A DNA stretch of 64,000 bases, taken from the NCBI RefSeq assembly GCF_004682045.1, contig NZ_QUZT01000025.1:1-64000 (forward strand). The letters run 5' to 3'. The translations under genes and the position numbers were made by a program. This DNA is from Pseudomonas nabeulensis (GTDB lineage Bacteria > Pseudomonadota > Gammaproteobacteria > Pseudomonadales > Pseudomonadaceae). Shown in pieces: positions 1-10,144 of this stretch. The notes beneath the pieces are model-generated. The model did not search any database and was not told the origin of the DNA. It worked only from the letters and a program-made list of their open reading frames with translations. How positions within the stretch are numbered: the first letter of the stretch is position 1; each line of letters opens with the position of its first letter.

Positions 1-18
1 CTTGCCCCCTCCCACACT
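1..18. repeat. Partial REP element at window edge
   Basis: The first bases match the right arm of the GTGGGAGGGGGCTTGCC family (reverse-complement half ending CCCTCCCAC) seen at several intergenic sites further on. Only one arm is inside the window. Confidence 0.7.
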
Positions 19-38
19 TTGATCAATGTATGGCTGAG

Positions 39-746
39 TTATTGGTTCAGTCTTACCTGCTTTTCCAGCTCAGCCTTCAGGCCCGGCTCAAGCTTGAGCT
101 GCCGCGCCAGCTCATCCAGGTAGGCCTTCTCCATAAAATTCTCCTCATCCACCAGCATCACACTGGCGATGTACATCTCGGCGGCCATTTCCGGCGTGCT
201 GGCGGCCCGGGCGACGTCGGTTGGGTCCAGGGGTTTGTTCAGCTCGGCATGCAGCCAACTTTGCAGCTCGCGGTCGTTATCCAGCTTGGTGAACTCACCT
301 TCGATCAGCGCACGTTCGCGCTCGTCGACATGGCCGTCAGCCTTGGCGGCAGCGACCAGCGCCTTGAGGATGCCTTGACTGTGTAGCTCCACCTGGGCCG
401 GTGGCAGGCGGTCGAGGGTTTGCGGTTCGCCCTGGGGCGCACTGGCCTGTTGTGCCTGCCAATTGCCATAGGCCTTGTAGGCAAGCACGCCCAACGCTGC
501 CAAACCACCATAGGTCAGGGCTTTTCCGCCGAACTTGCGGGCTTTTTTATTGCCCAGCAACAGGCCCATCGCGCCTGCCGCCAGGGCACCGCCACCTGCG
601 CCGCCGAGCAGGCTGCCCAGGCCGCCACCGCTGAGCAGACCGTTCAGGGCACCCTTATCTTCCGGTTTGCGCTGGCCGCCTGCCTTGTTCTGCAGCATGT
701 CCTGGCCAGACTTGAGTAACTGATCGAGCAATCCACGGGTGTTCAT
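39..746 (-). CDS. DUF533 family protein (YebE/TerB-like)
   Basis: This 235-residue protein starts at MNTRGLLDQLLKSG; the start is fixed by GGAGG seven bases upstream, so an in-frame start six codons earlier is unlikely. Residues about 45-95 are glycine/alanine-rich with one hydrophobic stretch, which suggests membrane association. The C-terminal half (from about residue 105) is an acidic helical domain with KADGHVDERE and KLDND segments, like the TerB/DUF533 fold. E. coli YebE belongs to this family, and its biochemical role is unknown. It is divergent from the LysR gene at 916 and ends beside a REP. Confidence 0.85.
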   Translation of the reverse strand: MNTRGLLDQLLKSGQDMLQNKAGGQRKPEDKGALNGLLSGGGLGSLLGGAGGGALAAGAMGLLLGNKKARKFGGKALTYGGLAALGVLAYKAYGNWQAQQASAPQGEPQTLDRLPPAQVELHSQGILKALVAAAKADGHVDERERALIEGEFTKLDNDRELQSWLHAELNKPLDPTDVARAASTPEMAAEMYIASVMLVDEENFMEKAYLDELARQLKLEPGLKAELEKQVRLNQ

Positions 747-915
747 AAAAAAGCCTCCAGACACTAGGGTTCATAGGACCAATAGGCTCCCAGCGTAAAA
801 CTAAGTGCCAAAAAGCCCCGATCTAGAGTGCTTCCAGATGTAACGCCGCTGCCCTTCGTATAAATCGATATACACTCGGACAAATCGATAAAAGCACCCC
901 ACTGGTACTTCCAGC

Positions 916-1827
916 ATGATGACGTTGCGTCAAATCCGGCATTTCATCGCCGTGGCCGAGACCGGCTCGATCTCCGCCGCCGCGCAAACCGCCTTTATTT
1001 CCCAGTCCACCCTGACCCTGGCGATCCAGCAACTGGAGCAGGAAATCGGCGTAACCCTGTTCAACCGCCACGCCAAGGGCATGACCCTCACCCACCAGGG
1101 CCATCAGTTCCTGCGCCAGGCGCACCTGATTCTCGCCACTGTCGACAATGCCAAGCGCAGCCTGCAGCAAAGCACCGACCAAGTGGCCGGCCAGTTGACT
1201 ATCGGCGTGACCAGCCTGGTGGCCGGCTATTACCTGGCCGACCTGCTGACCCGTTTCCAGCGTGCTTACCCCAACGTGGAAATCCGCGTGATGGAAGACG
1301 AACGCCCGTACATCGAGCATTTGCTGGTCAGCGGCGAAATCGATGTGGGCGTGTTGATCCTCTCCAACCTCGAAGACCGCCACGCCCTGCAAACCGAAGT
1401 ACTCACCCACTCCCCTCACCGCCTGTGGCTGCCGGCACAGCACCCGCTGTTGGAACACGACAGCATCAACCTCGCCGACGTGGCACGTGAACCGCTGATC
1501 CAGCTGAACGTCGATGAAATGGGCCACAGCGCCCAACGCATGTGGGCCGGTGCGGGCTTGCAACCCCGGGTGACCCTGCGCACGGCTTCAACGGAAGCGG
1601 TGCGAAGCCTGGTGGCGGCGGGCCTGGGCGTGTCGATTCAACCCGACATGACCTACCGCCCCTGGTCTCTTGAAGGCGACATTATTGAAGCGCGGCCGAT
1701 TGCCGACCTCAGCCAGACCCTCGACGTCGGCCTGGCCTGGCGCCGAGGCACGGCGCGGCCTGCGCTGGTGGACCCGTTCCTCACGGTGGCCCGTGAACAG
1801 CCGCACCCACGCAAGCCATCTATTTAA
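916..1827 (+). CDS. LysR-family transcriptional regulator
   Basis: A 303-residue LysR regulator. The N-terminal winged helix-turn-helix (residues about 2-60) has MTLRQIRHFIAVAETGSIS and the recognition-helix stretch QSTLTLAIQQLE; residues from about 90 form the two-lobed effector domain. Tandem ATGs at 916 and 919 are both possible starts. It lies about 100 bp upstream of and co-oriented with the aldehyde dehydrogenase/ydcSTUV cluster, so it is the likely local regulator. The effector cannot be read from sequence; an amine or aldehyde is an inference from context. Confidence 0.88.
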   Translation: MMTLRQIRHFIAVAETGSISAAAQTAFISQSTLTLAIQQLEQEIGVTLFNRHAKGMTLTHQGHQFLRQAHLILATVDNAKRSLQQSTDQVAGQLTIGVTSLVAGYYLADLLTRFQRAYPNVEIRVMEDERPYIEHLLVSGEIDVGVLILSNLEDRHALQTEVLTHSPHRLWLPAQHPLLEHDSINLADVAREPLIQLNVDEMGHSAQRMWAGAGLQPRVTLRTASTEAVRSLVAAGLGVSIQPDMTYRPWSLEGDIIEARPIADLSQTLDVGLAWRRGTARPALVDPFLTVAREQPHPRKPSI

Positions 1828-1930
1828 TCGAATGCTGCATTCAGTATTTAGTATTTGTTGACCGCGCGCCTGACCACTAGTCTCTGTCCATCCCGTAAGA
1901 GACCGCCAGGCGCCTTGTAAGAGAACGCCC

Positions 1931-3418
1931 ATGGCCACACAACAAAAGAGATCGCGAAAAATGTCCGGCGCGCCCACCCCGCTGCTCACTGCGTTGTTGA
2001 TCGACGGCGAACTGGTCCAGGGTCAGGGCTTTGTCGAGCCGATCCTCAACCCGGCCACAGGTGAAGTGCTGACCCAGATTGCCGAGGCCAGCACCGAGCA
2101 AGTGGAAACCGCGATCCTCGCCGCCCACCGGGCCTTTGCCGGTTGGTCGCGCACCACACCACAACAACGTTCGAACATTCTGCTGGCCATCGCCGACGCC
2201 ATCGAAACCCAGGCCGACTATCTGGCGCGCCTGGAAGCCCTGAATTGCGGCAAGCCGTTGCACCTGGCGCGCCAGGATGACTTGAGCGCCACGGTGGATG
2301 TGTTCCGCTTCTTCGCCGGTGCGGTGCGTTGCCAGACCGGCCAGCTCAGCGGCGAATACCTGCCGGGCTTTACCAGCATGGTGCGCCGCGATCCTATCGG
2401 CGTGGTGGCGTCGATTGCGCCGTGGAACTACCCGTTGATGATGGCGGCGTGGAAGATCGCGCCAGCGCTGGCCGCCGGCAATACCCTGGTGTTCAAGCCG
2501 TCGGAACACACGCCGCTGTCGATCCTCGCCCTGGCCCCCGTCCTCGCTCAATTGCTGCCACGGGGCGTCATCAATATTCTGTGCGGCGGGGGCGAAGGCG
2601 TGGGCAGCCATTTGGTCAGCCACCCCAAGGTGCGCATGGTCTCGCTGACCGGCGATATCGTCACCGGGCAGAAGATCCTGCAAGCCGCGTCCAAGACCGT
2701 CAAACGCACGCACCTGGAACTGGGCGGCAAGGCGCCGGTAATCGTGTGTAACGACGCCGACCTGCAAGCCGTGGTCGAAGGCGTGCGCGCCTACGGTTAC
2801 TACAACGCCGGCCAGGATTGCACCGCCGCGTGCCGCATCTACGCCCAGACGGGGATTCACGACACGTTGGTCGCCGAGTTGGGCGCGGCGGTCAGCAGCC
2901 TGCGGTTTGCCGGCAAGCGTGATGCCGACAACGAACTCGGCCCGCTGATCAGCACGCGCCAGCGCGACCGTGTGGCCAGCTTTGTCGAACGCGCCCTCGG
3001 CCAGCCGCATATCGAACGCATCACCGGCGCCGCCGTGCACTCCGGCGCGGGCTTCTATTACCAACCCACCCTGCTCGCCGGTTGCAAACAAAGCGATGAA
3101 ATCGTGCAGCGCGAAGTGTTCGGCCCGGTGGTCACCGTGACCCGCTTCGATGAACTGGAACAGGCGGTGGACTGGGCCAACGACTCTGAATACGGCCTGG
3201 CCTCCTCGGTCTGGACCCAGAACCTGGACAAGGCCATGCAAGTGGCGGCGCGCCTGCAATACGGCTGCACCTGGATCAACAGCCATTTCATGCTGGTGAG
3301 TGAAATGCCCCACGGCGGTTTGAAGCGCTCGGGGTATGGGAAGGATCTGTCCAGCGATTCGTTGCAGGACTACAGCGTGGTGCGCCACATCATGGCGCGC
3401 CACGGCCAGCATCTCTAA
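1931..3418 (+). CDS. Aldehyde dehydrogenase, PatD-like (first copy)
   Basis: NAD(P)-dependent aldehyde dehydrogenase of 495 residues. It has APWNYP, the cofactor-loop glycines around [17 protein letters not shown] with the general-base Glu, the catalytic Cys in GQDCTAAC, and EVFGPV. Overall it resembles gamma-aminobutyraldehyde dehydrogenase (E. coli PatD/YdcW), including the GYGKDLS and MPHGG segments near the end, but it is less similar to PatD than the copy at 10145. It would oxidise an amino-aldehyde to an amino acid. A second ATG at 1961 would trim ten residues. It heads the cluster that leads into ydcSTUV. Confidence 0.85.
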   Translation: MATQQKRSRKMSGAPTPLLTALLIDGELVQGQGFVEPILNPATGEVLTQIAEASTEQVETAILAAHRAFAGWSRTTPQQRSNILLAIADAIETQADYLARLEALNCGKPLHLARQDDLSATVDVFRFFAGAVRCQTGQLSGEYLPGFTSMVRRDPIGVVASIAPWNYPLMMAAWKIAPALAAGNTLVFKPSEHTPLSILALAPVLAQLLPRGVINILCGGGEGVGSHLVSHPKVRMVSLTGDIVTGQKILQAASKTVKRTHLELGGKAPVIVCNDADLQAVVEGVRAYGYYNAGQDCTAACRIYAQTGIHDTLVAELGAAVSSLRFAGKRDADNELGPLISTRQRDRVASFVERALGQPHIERITGAAVHSGAGFYYQPTLLAGCKQSDEIVQREVFGPVVTVTRFDELEQAVDWANDSEYGLASSVWTQNLDKAMQVAARLQYGCTWINSHFMLVSEMPHGGLKRSGYGKDLSSDSLQDYSVVRHIMARHGQHL

Positions 3419-3428
3419 AAACAACAAC
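3417..3428 (+). promoter_or_regulatory. Possible Hfq/Crc CA motif
   Basis: AAAAACAACAA directly after the aldehyde dehydrogenase stop matches the AANAANAA catabolite-repression motif of pseudomonads. It is about 65 bases before the ydcS start, farther than usual for translational repression, so support is weak. Confidence 0.3.
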
Positions 3429-3492
3429 TAAGCTTTTTGCGTGACCGGTTTCACCCACTGCCCCGACCATAATTAAAGAAGAGGGAACCCCT

Positions 3493-4644
3493 ATGTCCGC
3501 GCACAAGACCGCACTGCTCAGTGCCTTGACTACCGCGCTGCTGGCCAGCGCCAGCTTGCAGGCCGCCGAACCGCTCAAGGCGGTGGGTGCCGGCGAAGGC
3601 CAGTTGGATATTGTCGCTTGGCCCGGCTACATCGAGCGCGGTGACAGCGACAAGGCCTACGACTGGGTTACCGGTTTCGAGAAGGAAACCGGCTGCAAAG
3701 TGAACGTGAAAACCGCCGCCACCTCTGACGAAATGGTCAGCCTGATGGCCAAGGGCGGTTATGACCTGGTGACGGCTTCGGGCGACGCCTCGCTGCGTTT
3801 GATCGGCGGCAAGCGTGTGCAGCCGATCAATACCGCATTGATCCCCAACTGGAAGAACCTCGACCCGCGCCTCAAGGATGCGCCGTGGTACGTGGTCGGC
3901 CAGCAAACCTATGGCACGCCGTACCAGTGGGGCCCGAACGTGTTGATGTACAACACCAACGTGTTCAAGACCGCGCCTGCGAGTTGGGACGTGGTGTTCC
4001 AGGCGCAGGACCTGCCGGACGGCAAGCCGAACAAAGGCCGCGTGCAGGCCTACGACGGCCCGATCTACATCGCCGACGCGGCGCTGTACCTCAAGACCGC
4101 CAAGCCGGAACTGGGTATCCAGAACCCCTATGAACTGACCGAAGCCCAGTACAAGGCCGTGCTCGACCTGCTGCGCGCCCAGCAACCGTTGATCCACCGC
4201 TACTGGCACGACACCACCGTGCAAATGAGTGACTTCAAGAACGAAGGCGTGGTGGCGTCCAGTGCCTGGCCGTATCAAGTCAACGGCCTGCAAAACGAGA
4301 AGCAGCCGATCGCTTCGACCATCCCCAAGGAAGGCGCCACCGGCTGGGCCGACACCACCATGTTACACACCGACGCCAAGCACCCGAACTGCGCCTACAA
4401 GTGGATGGACTGGTCGTTGCAACCCAAGGTCCAGGGCGATGTGGCAGCGTGGTTCGGTTCCCTGCCGGCCGTGCCTGCGGCCTGTAAAGAGAGCGAACTG
4501 CTGGGGGCCGTAGGCTGCAAGACCAACGGTTTCGATCAGTTCGACAAGATCGCCTTCTGGAAAACCCCGCAGGCCGAGGGCGGCAAGTTCGTGCCGTATA
4601 GCCGCTGGACCCAGGATTACATTGCGATCATGGGTGGCAGGTAA
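3493..4644 (+). CDS. ydcS: YdcS-like polyamine-type substrate-binding protein
   Basis: Periplasmic binding protein of 383 residues with a signal peptide (about residues 1-24, ending LQAAEP). It matches E. coli YdcS closely by motif: IVAWPGYIERG, TAATSDEMVSLM, QWGPN, HRYWHDTTVQMSDFKNEGV and the terminal DYIAIMGGR. It should capture a putrescine/spermidine-class or related amine for the ABC importer encoded next. GAGGG precedes the ATG. E. coli YdcS has also been reported to have poly-hydroxybutyrate-related activity; nothing here bears on that. A REPIN separates it from the ATPase gene. Confidence 0.92.
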   Translation: MSAHKTALLSALTTALLASASLQAAEPLKAVGAGEGQLDIVAWPGYIERGDSDKAYDWVTGFEKETGCKVNVKTAATSDEMVSLMAKGGYDLVTASGDASLRLIGGKRVQPINTALIPNWKNLDPRLKDAPWYVVGQQTYGTPYQWGPNVLMYNTNVFKTAPASWDVVFQAQDLPDGKPNKGRVQAYDGPIYIADAALYLKTAKPELGIQNPYELTEAQYKAVLDLLRAQQPLIHRYWHDTTVQMSDFKNEGVVASSAWPYQVNGLQNEKQPIASTIPKEGATGWADTTMLHTDAKHPNCAYKWMDWSLQPKVQGDVAAWFGSLPAVPAACKESELLGAVGCKTNGFDQFDKIAFWKTPQAEGGKFVPYSRWTQDYIAIMGGR

Positions 4645-4653
4645 GGATCCCCT

Positions 4654-4740
4654 GTGGGAGGGGGCTTGCCCCCGATAGCAGTGTGTCAGTTAACACATCT
4701 GCCACTGATCCACTGCTATCGGGGGCAAGCCCCCTCCCAC
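4654..4740. repeat. REPIN, GTGGGAGGGGGCTTGCC family, 87 bp
   Basis: Two REP arms face each other: GTGGGAGGGGGCTTGCC at the left and its exact complement at the right, with about 40 variable bases between. It lies between ydcS and ydcT and could form a hairpin that sets different transcript levels for the binding protein and the membrane components. Confidence 0.9.
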
Positions 4741-4827
4741 ACTGACCGAGTTCACAGATAGATCTCTGTTCAGAAGCCCCCCCACCGGGCCGCTGCGACC
4801 ACCCCTGCTTTTTTGGAGCACCGCACC

Positions 4828-5862
4828 ATGACGCTTGCAGTCCAATTCACCGATGTCTCGCGCCTGTTCGGCGACGTCAAAGCCGTGGACCGGGTCTCCA
4901 TCGATATCCAGGACGGCGAGTTCTTTTCCATGCTCGGCCCTTCCGGCTCAGGCAAGACTACCTGCCTGCGCCTGATCGCCGGGTTCGAGCAACCCAGCGC
5001 GGGCTCGATCCGTATCCATGGCGCCGAAGCCACCGGGCTGCCGCCGTATCAGCGCGATGTGAACACGGTGTTCCAGGATTACGCGCTGTTCCCCCATATG
5101 AATGTGCGCGACAACGTGGCCTACGGCCTCAAGGTCAAAGGCGTGGGCAAGACCGAGCGCCTCAAGCGCGCCGAAGAAGCTCTGGGGATGGTCGCCCTCG
5201 ACGGCTACGGCGAGCGCAAGCCGGTGCAGCTCTCCGGCGGCCAGCGCCAACGGGTGGCCCTGGCCCGTGCGCTGGTCAATCGCCCGCGCGTGTTGCTGCT
5301 GGATGAGCCGCTCGGTGCCCTCGACCTCAAGCTGCGCGAGCAGATGCAAAGCGAGCTGAAAAAGCTGCAACGCCAACTGGGCATCACCTTTATTTTCGTG
5401 ACCCATGACCAGACCGAAGCGCTGTCGATGTCCGACCGTGTGGCGGTGTTCAACAAGGGCCGAATCGAACAGGTCGACACCCCGCGCAACCTGTACATGA
5501 AGCCGGCCACGGTGTTTGTCGCCGAGTTCGTCGGCACCTCCAACGTGATACGCGGCGAGCTGGCCCAACGCCTCAGTGGTCACCCCCTGCCCTTCTCGAT
5601 CCGCCCCGAACACGTGCGATTTGCCGAGGGCCCGCTGGCTGCCAGCGAAGTGGAAATCAGCGGCGTGCTGCATGACATCCAGTACCAGGGCAGCGCCACG
5701 CGCTATGAACTGAAACTGGACAACGGCCAGGCGCTGAATATCAGCCAGGCCAACAACCAGTGGCTGGACACCCGCAGCGGCCTTCAGCTCGGCCAGTCCA
5801 TCACCGCCCGTTGGTCGCGAGAAGCCATGACCCCGCTGGCCGACAGCGCAGGCGAGGTGTGA
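4828..5862 (+). CDS. ydcT: ABC transporter ATP-binding protein, YdcT/PotA-like
   Basis: ATPase of 344 residues. It has Walker A GPSGSGKTT, Q-loop FQDYALFPH, signature LSGGQRQR, Walker B LLLDEPLGALD and the switch-loop VTHDQ. Residues beyond about 240 form a TOBE-type regulatory domain with RPEHV. The start is the ATG at 4828, with GGAG nine bases upstream. It energises uptake through the two permeases that follow: its TGA is one base from the next ATG, and the next two genes overlap, giving a tight operon. Confidence 0.92.
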   Translation: MTLAVQFTDVSRLFGDVKAVDRVSIDIQDGEFFSMLGPSGSGKTTCLRLIAGFEQPSAGSIRIHGAEATGLPPYQRDVNTVFQDYALFPHMNVRDNVAYGLKVKGVGKTERLKRAEEALGMVALDGYGERKPVQLSGGQRQRVALARALVNRPRVLLLDEPLGALDLKLREQMQSELKKLQRQLGITFIFVTHDQTEALSMSDRVAVFNKGRIEQVDTPRNLYMKPATVFVAEFVGTSNVIRGELAQRLSGHPLPFSIRPEHVRFAEGPLAASEVEISGVLHDIQYQGSATRYELKLDNGQALNISQANNQWLDTRSGLQLGQSITARWSREAMTPLADSAGEV

Positions 5863-5863
5863 C

Positions 5864-6793
5864 ATGACCCCCGCCCTTTCCCTGCCGCCGATGCGCAGGT
5901 TTGCCAACCTGCTGTACCGCAAGCCCAACCTGTACCTGGCGATGTTGCTGGTGCCGCCACTGATCTGGTTCGGCGCGATCTACCTCGGGTCCCTGCTGAC
6001 CTTGCTCTGGCAAGGCTTCTATACCTTCGATGACTTCACCATGGCGGTTACCCCGGAGCTGACCCTGGCCAACTTCGCCGCGCTGTTCCAGCCGTCGAAC
6101 TTCGACATCATCCTGCGCACGCTGAGCATGGCGATTGTGGTGTCCATCGCCAGCGCCATCGTCGCCTTTCCCATCGCCTACTACATGGCGCGCTACACCA
6201 CGGGCAAGACCAAGGCGTTTTTCTATATCGCGGTGATGATGCCGATGTGGGCCAGCTACATCGTCAAGGCCTATGCCTGGACCTTGCTGCTGGCCAAGGG
6301 CGGCGTGGCGCAATGGTTCGTGCAGCACCTGGGGCTGGAGCCGTTGCTGCAGTGGGTGCTGGGCATCCCCGGCGTGGGCGGCAGCACGTTGAGCACCTCG
6401 CACCTGGGGCGGTTCATGGTGTTCGTCTATATCTGGCTGCCGTTCATGATTCTGCCGATCCAGGCGTCGCTTGAACGTTTGCCGCCGTCGCTGCTGCAAG
6501 CCTCGGCGGACCTGGGGGCCAAGCCGCGCCAGACCTTTATGCAAGTGATCCTGCCGCTGTCGGTGCCGGGGATTGCCGCCGGTTCGATCTTCACGTTCTC
6601 GCTGACCCTGGGGGATTTCATCGTGCCGCAACTGGTGGGCCCGCCGGGTTATTTCGTCGGCGGCATGGTGTACGCCCAGCAAGGCACCATCGGCAATATG
6701 CCCATGGCGGCGGCGTTCACCCTGGTGCCCATCGTGCTGATCGCGGTGTACCTGTCCATCGTCAAACGCCTGGGGGCCTTCGATGCACTCTGA
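5864..6793 (+). CDS. ydcU: ABC transporter permease, YdcU/PotB-like
   Basis: Inner-membrane permease of 309 residues with about six transmembrane segments. It carries the EAA-type cytoplasmic loop ([24 protein letters not shown]) that docks on the ATPase. It is the first of two permeases of the ydcSTUV system. Its end overlaps the next gene by 11 bases, consistent with translational coupling. Confidence 0.92.
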   Translation: MTPALSLPPMRRFANLLYRKPNLYLAMLLVPPLIWFGAIYLGSLLTLLWQGFYTFDDFTMAVTPELTLANFAALFQPSNFDIILRTLSMAIVVSIASAIVAFPIAYYMARYTTGKTKAFFYIAVMMPMWASYIVKAYAWTLLLAKGGVAQWFVQHLGLEPLLQWVLGIPGVGGSTLSTSHLGRFMVFVYIWLPFMILPIQASLERLPPSLLQASADLGAKPRQTFMQVILPLSVPGIAAGSIFTFSLTLGDFIVPQLVGPPGYFVGGMVYAQQGTIGNMPMAAAFTLVPIVLIAVYLSIVKRLGAFDAL

Positions 6794-7592
6794 CAAAGCG
6801 TCCAGCGGCTTGCGCATTGCCGCCTGGGGCGGGCTGGTGTTCCTGCACTTCCCGATCCTGATCATCTTCCTCTACGCCTTCAACACCGAAGAAGCCGCGT
6901 TCAGCTTTCCGCCCCAGGGCTTTACCTTGAAGTGGTTCAGCGTGGCGTTCGGCCGGCCAGACGTGCTGGAGGCGATCAAGCTGTCCTTGCAGATCGCGGC
7001 CATTGCCACGTTGATCGCCATGGTGCTCGGCACATTGGCCTCGGCGGCGTTGTATCGCCGTGAGTTCTTCGGCAAGCAAGGCGTGTCGCTGATGCTGATC
7101 CTGCCGATTGCGCTGCCGGGGATCATCACCGGTATCGCGCTGCTGGCGACCTTCAAGACGTTGGGCATCGAGCCCGGCATGTTCACCATCATCGTCGGCC
7201 ACGCGACCTTCTGCGTGGTGATCGTCTACAACAACGTGATCGCCCGCCTGCGCCGTACTTCCCACAGCCTAATCGAAGCGTCGATGGACCTGGGCGCCGA
7301 CGGCTGGCAGACCTTCCGCTACATCATCCTGCCCAACCTGGGCTCGGCACTGCTGGCCGGCGGCATGCTCGCCTTTGCGCTGTCGTTCGACGAAATCATC
7401 GTCACCACCTTCACCGCCGGCCACGAGCGCACCTTGCCGCTGTGGCTGCTCAACCAACTGAGCCGCCCGCGGGATGTGCCGGTGACCAACGTGGTCGCCA
7501 TGCTGGTGATGCTGGTGACGATGTTCCCGATTCTCGGTGCCTACTACCTGACACGCGGCGGTGAAAGCGTGGCCGGCAGTGGCGGCAAATAA
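6783..7592 (+). CDS. ydcV: ABC transporter permease, YdcV/PotC-like
   Basis: Second permease of 269 residues with about six membrane helices. The coupling loop is [19 protein letters not shown], followed by [11 protein letters not shown], which is conserved in PotC/YdcV proteins. With the preceding three gene products it completes a four-component amine importer. An iron-type alcohol dehydrogenase follows 24 bases later in the same direction. Confidence 0.92.
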   Translation: MHSDKASSGLRIAAWGGLVFLHFPILIIFLYAFNTEEAAFSFPPQGFTLKWFSVAFGRPDVLEAIKLSLQIAAIATLIAMVLGTLASAALYRREFFGKQGVSLMLILPIALPGIITGIALLATFKTLGIEPGMFTIIVGHATFCVVIVYNNVIARLRRTSHSLIEASMDLGADGWQTFRYIILPNLGSALLAGGMLAFALSFDEIIVTTFTAGHERTLPLWLLNQLSRPRDVPVTNVVAMLVMLVTMFPILGAYYLTRGGESVAGSGGK

Positions 7593-7616
7593 CGGTTTTT
7601 TCAAGGAGCCAACCCC

Positions 7617-8774
7617 ATGCAATTCCAGTTTTTACTTCCTACCAAAATTGTCATGGAGCCCGGCCTGCGTGCGCGTACCGCCGAGCACTTGCAGCCGCTG
7701 GGGCTCAAGCATGTGTTGCTGGTGACCGATGCCGGGGTGAAAAACGCCGGCCTGCTGGAGGAGATCTACACCAGCCTGAACCAGGCCGGCATTCGCTTCG
7801 ATGAGATCAGCGACGTCAAGCCCAACCCCCGCAGCGAAGACTGCAACCGCGCCGCCGAGCGTTTTCGCAACACCGGCATCGATGGCCTGTTGGCCGTCGG
7901 CGGCGGCAGTGCGATGGATGCGGCCAAGGCCATCAGCGTGCTGTTGACCCACGACGGCAAGGTCGAGGATTACGAAGGCGCGTTTACCCTCAAGCATGCC
8001 GTGCTGCCGATTGTCGCCATCCCTACGACGGCTGGCACCGGCAGCGAGGTGACGTTTTTCTCGGTGATCACCGACACCCAGCGTCACTTCAAGATGAGCC
8101 TGTTGGATTACCGCCTCGGCCCGGTGCTGGCGCTGCTCGACTCCAACATCACCGCCACCCTGCCGCCGGCCATCGCCGCCAGTACCGGGATGGACGCGCT
8201 GACCCACGCCATCGAGGCTTACACCGGCAAGCCGGCCAACCCCATCAGCGACGGCCTGGCCCTGCATGCAATCCGCCTGATCAGCCGCCACCTGCTGGCC
8301 GCCGTGCGCGAACCGGGAAACCTCAATGCCCGCGAGCAAATGCTGGTGGCCAGCCTGATCGCCGGCATGGCCTTCGGCAACGCCGATATCGCCAGCGTGC
8401 ACTGCATTTCCGAGGCCATCGGTGGCATGTATGACACGCCGCACGGCGTGGGCAATGCGATTTTCCTGCCGTTCGTGTTCAGCCATAACCGCGATGCCGA
8501 CCTCGAACGGCACGCCGATGTGGCCTACGCGTTGGGCATCGATCCAAACCTCAACGCCGCCGACGCCGCGCAAGCCGCAGTCGAGCGGTTGTTCAACATG
8601 AGCCGGGAATTGGGCATTCCGAGTTTCAGAGAGGTGAAGGGCGTGCGTGAGGAAGACTTCCTGACCATCGCCGAAAAGTCCAAGAGCAATATTTCCGATG
8701 CCAGTAACGCCAAGCCGATGACCGTGGAGAGTTACCTCCAGGTGATCCGCGACGCCTTTCATTACGCTTCCTGA
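7617..8774 (+). CDS. Iron-containing alcohol dehydrogenase
   Basis: A 385-residue group III alcohol dehydrogenase. It shows the GGGSAMDAAK nucleotide-binding segment, PTTAGTGSE, and metal-ligand histidines in the MDALTHAIEAY and HGVGNA regions. It would interconvert an alcohol and an aldehyde with NAD(P). GGAG lies nine bases before the ATG. Placed between an amine importer and an aldehyde dehydrogenase, it probably makes the aldehyde that PatD oxidises, for example from an amino-alcohol; the substrate itself is inference. Confidence 0.88.
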   Translation: MQFQFLLPTKIVMEPGLRARTAEHLQPLGLKHVLLVTDAGVKNAGLLEEIYTSLNQAGIRFDEISDVKPNPRSEDCNRAAERFRNTGIDGLLAVGGGSAMDAAKAISVLLTHDGKVEDYEGAFTLKHAVLPIVAIPTTAGTGSEVTFFSVITDTQRHFKMSLLDYRLGPVLALLDSNITATLPPAIAASTGMDALTHAIEAYTGKPANPISDGLALHAIRLISRHLLAAVREPGNLNAREQMLVASLIAGMAFGNADIASVHCISEAIGGMYDTPHGVGNAIFLPFVFSHNRDADLERHADVAYALGIDPNLNAADAAQAAVERLFNMSRELGIPSFREVKGVREEDFLTIAEKSKSNISDASNAKPMTVESYLQVIRDAFHYAS

Positions 8775-8791
8775 CAGTAAGAGCAACCGCA

Positions 8792-10117
8792 ATGAGCACT
8801 GACACTGAACATTTGAAACGCACCCTCGGCCCGGTTTCCGTGGTGCTGTTTGGCCTGGCCTTTATCGCGCCGCTGATTGTGTTCGGCACTTACGGCGTGA
8901 TCGCCGAAGCCAGCCAGAACACCGTGGCGCTGTCCTACCTGGTGGCGTCCATCGGGGTGTTCTTCACCGCCTTGAGCTACGGGCGCATGGTGCGCGTATT
9001 TCCGGTGGCCGGTTCGGCCTACACCTATACGCGCAAAATGCTGAACGCCAACTTCGGCTTTATGGTGGGCTGGGCGGCGTTGCTGGATTACTTCTTTATC
9101 CCGATGCTGATCTGGCTGCTGGGCGCCAGCTACCTGGCCCTGGCCTTTCCCGATGTACCGCAATGGTGCTGGATCGCCGGCTTTATTGTGTCGACCACAC
9201 TGCTGAATATCCTCGGCATCCAGATCGCCAACCGCTTCAATATCTTCCTGATGCTGGTGCAGATTTCGATCATCGTGGTGTTTATCGCCCTGTGCTGGCA
9301 CTACGTGTCGGCGGCCAATGGCGTGGGAGGCCTGTTATCGGCCAAGCCATTCTTCAATGCGCAAGTGCCGTTCTCGGCAACCATGGCGGGCGCGGCGATT
9401 GCGGCCTATTCGTTCCTGGGCTTCGATGCGTTGTCGACCTTGAGCGAAGAAACCATCAACCCGAAAAAAACCATTCCCCAGGCGATCCTGGCGGTGGCCT
9501 TGATTGGCGGCACGGTGTATGTGGGCGCGGCGTACTTCATGTACATGGCGCACCCGTTGCCGGAGTTCGCCAACATTGATGGCGCCGCATTCGAGATCGC
9601 CAAGATGATCGGCGGTGATGTCTTCTTCACCGTGGTGTTGGCGGGCATCATCCTGGCCCACTTCGCGGCGGGCTTGTCGTTCCAGGCCAGTGTCGGGCGC
9701 CTGCTGTTCGCCCTGGGCCGCGACAACCTGCTGCCCCGCGCGCTGTTCGGCGTGCTGCATCCGCGCTTCAAGACCCCAGTGTTCAACATCCTGCTGGCGG
9801 GCGCGTTCGGGTTTGTCGGCCTGGGCCTGACCATCGCCACCGCCACGTCCCTGGTGAACTTCGGCGCCTTCCTGGCCTTTACCTCGGTGAACCTGTGCGC
9901 GTTGAAGCTGACCTTCGACAAGGTGGTCGGCGACCAACCCGGTGTGTTTCGCGGCGTGGTCTGTCCCTTGATCGGCGCCACCACCTCGGCCTGGATGCTG
10001 ATCAGCCTGGATAAAGATGCGTTGATCCTCGGCTGCCTGTGGCTGCTGCTCGGCGGCCTGTACCTGGCGTTCATGACTCGCGCCTTCCAACGCCCGGCGC
10101 CGGAAGCTGCGCTCTGA
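8792..10117 (+). CDS. APC-family amino acid/amine permease
   Basis: Integral membrane transporter of 441 residues with about twelve hydrophobic segments. The N-terminal GLAFIAPLIVFGTYG is the APC-superfamily helix-1 glycine motif, and GFDALSTLSEET is the conserved loop after helix 6. Family members (YeeF/PuuP-like) move putrescine, amino acids or other amines by cation symport. It is 17 bases after the alcohol dehydrogenase gene and 27 bases before patD, so it is likely a second uptake route for the same catabolic unit. Confidence 0.85.
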   Translation: MSTDTEHLKRTLGPVSVVLFGLAFIAPLIVFGTYGVIAEASQNTVALSYLVASIGVFFTALSYGRMVRVFPVAGSAYTYTRKMLNANFGFMVGWAALLDYFFIPMLIWLLGASYLALAFPDVPQWCWIAGFIVSTTLLNILGIQIANRFNIFLMLVQISIIVVFIALCWHYVSAANGVGGLLSAKPFFNAQVPFSATMAGAAIAAYSFLGFDALSTLSEETINPKKTIPQAILAVALIGGTVYVGAAYFMYMAHPLPEFANIDGAAFEIAKMIGGDVFFTVVLAGIILAHFAAGLSFQASVGRLLFALGRDNLLPRALFGVLHPRFKTPVFNILLAGAFGFVGLGLTIATATSLVNFGAFLAFTSVNLCALKLTFDKVVGDQPGVFRGVVCPLIGATTSAWMLISLDKDALILGCLWLLLGGLYLAFMTRAFQRPAPEAAL

Positions 10118-10144
10118 ATTTTGTGCAATACATGGAGACCCCTC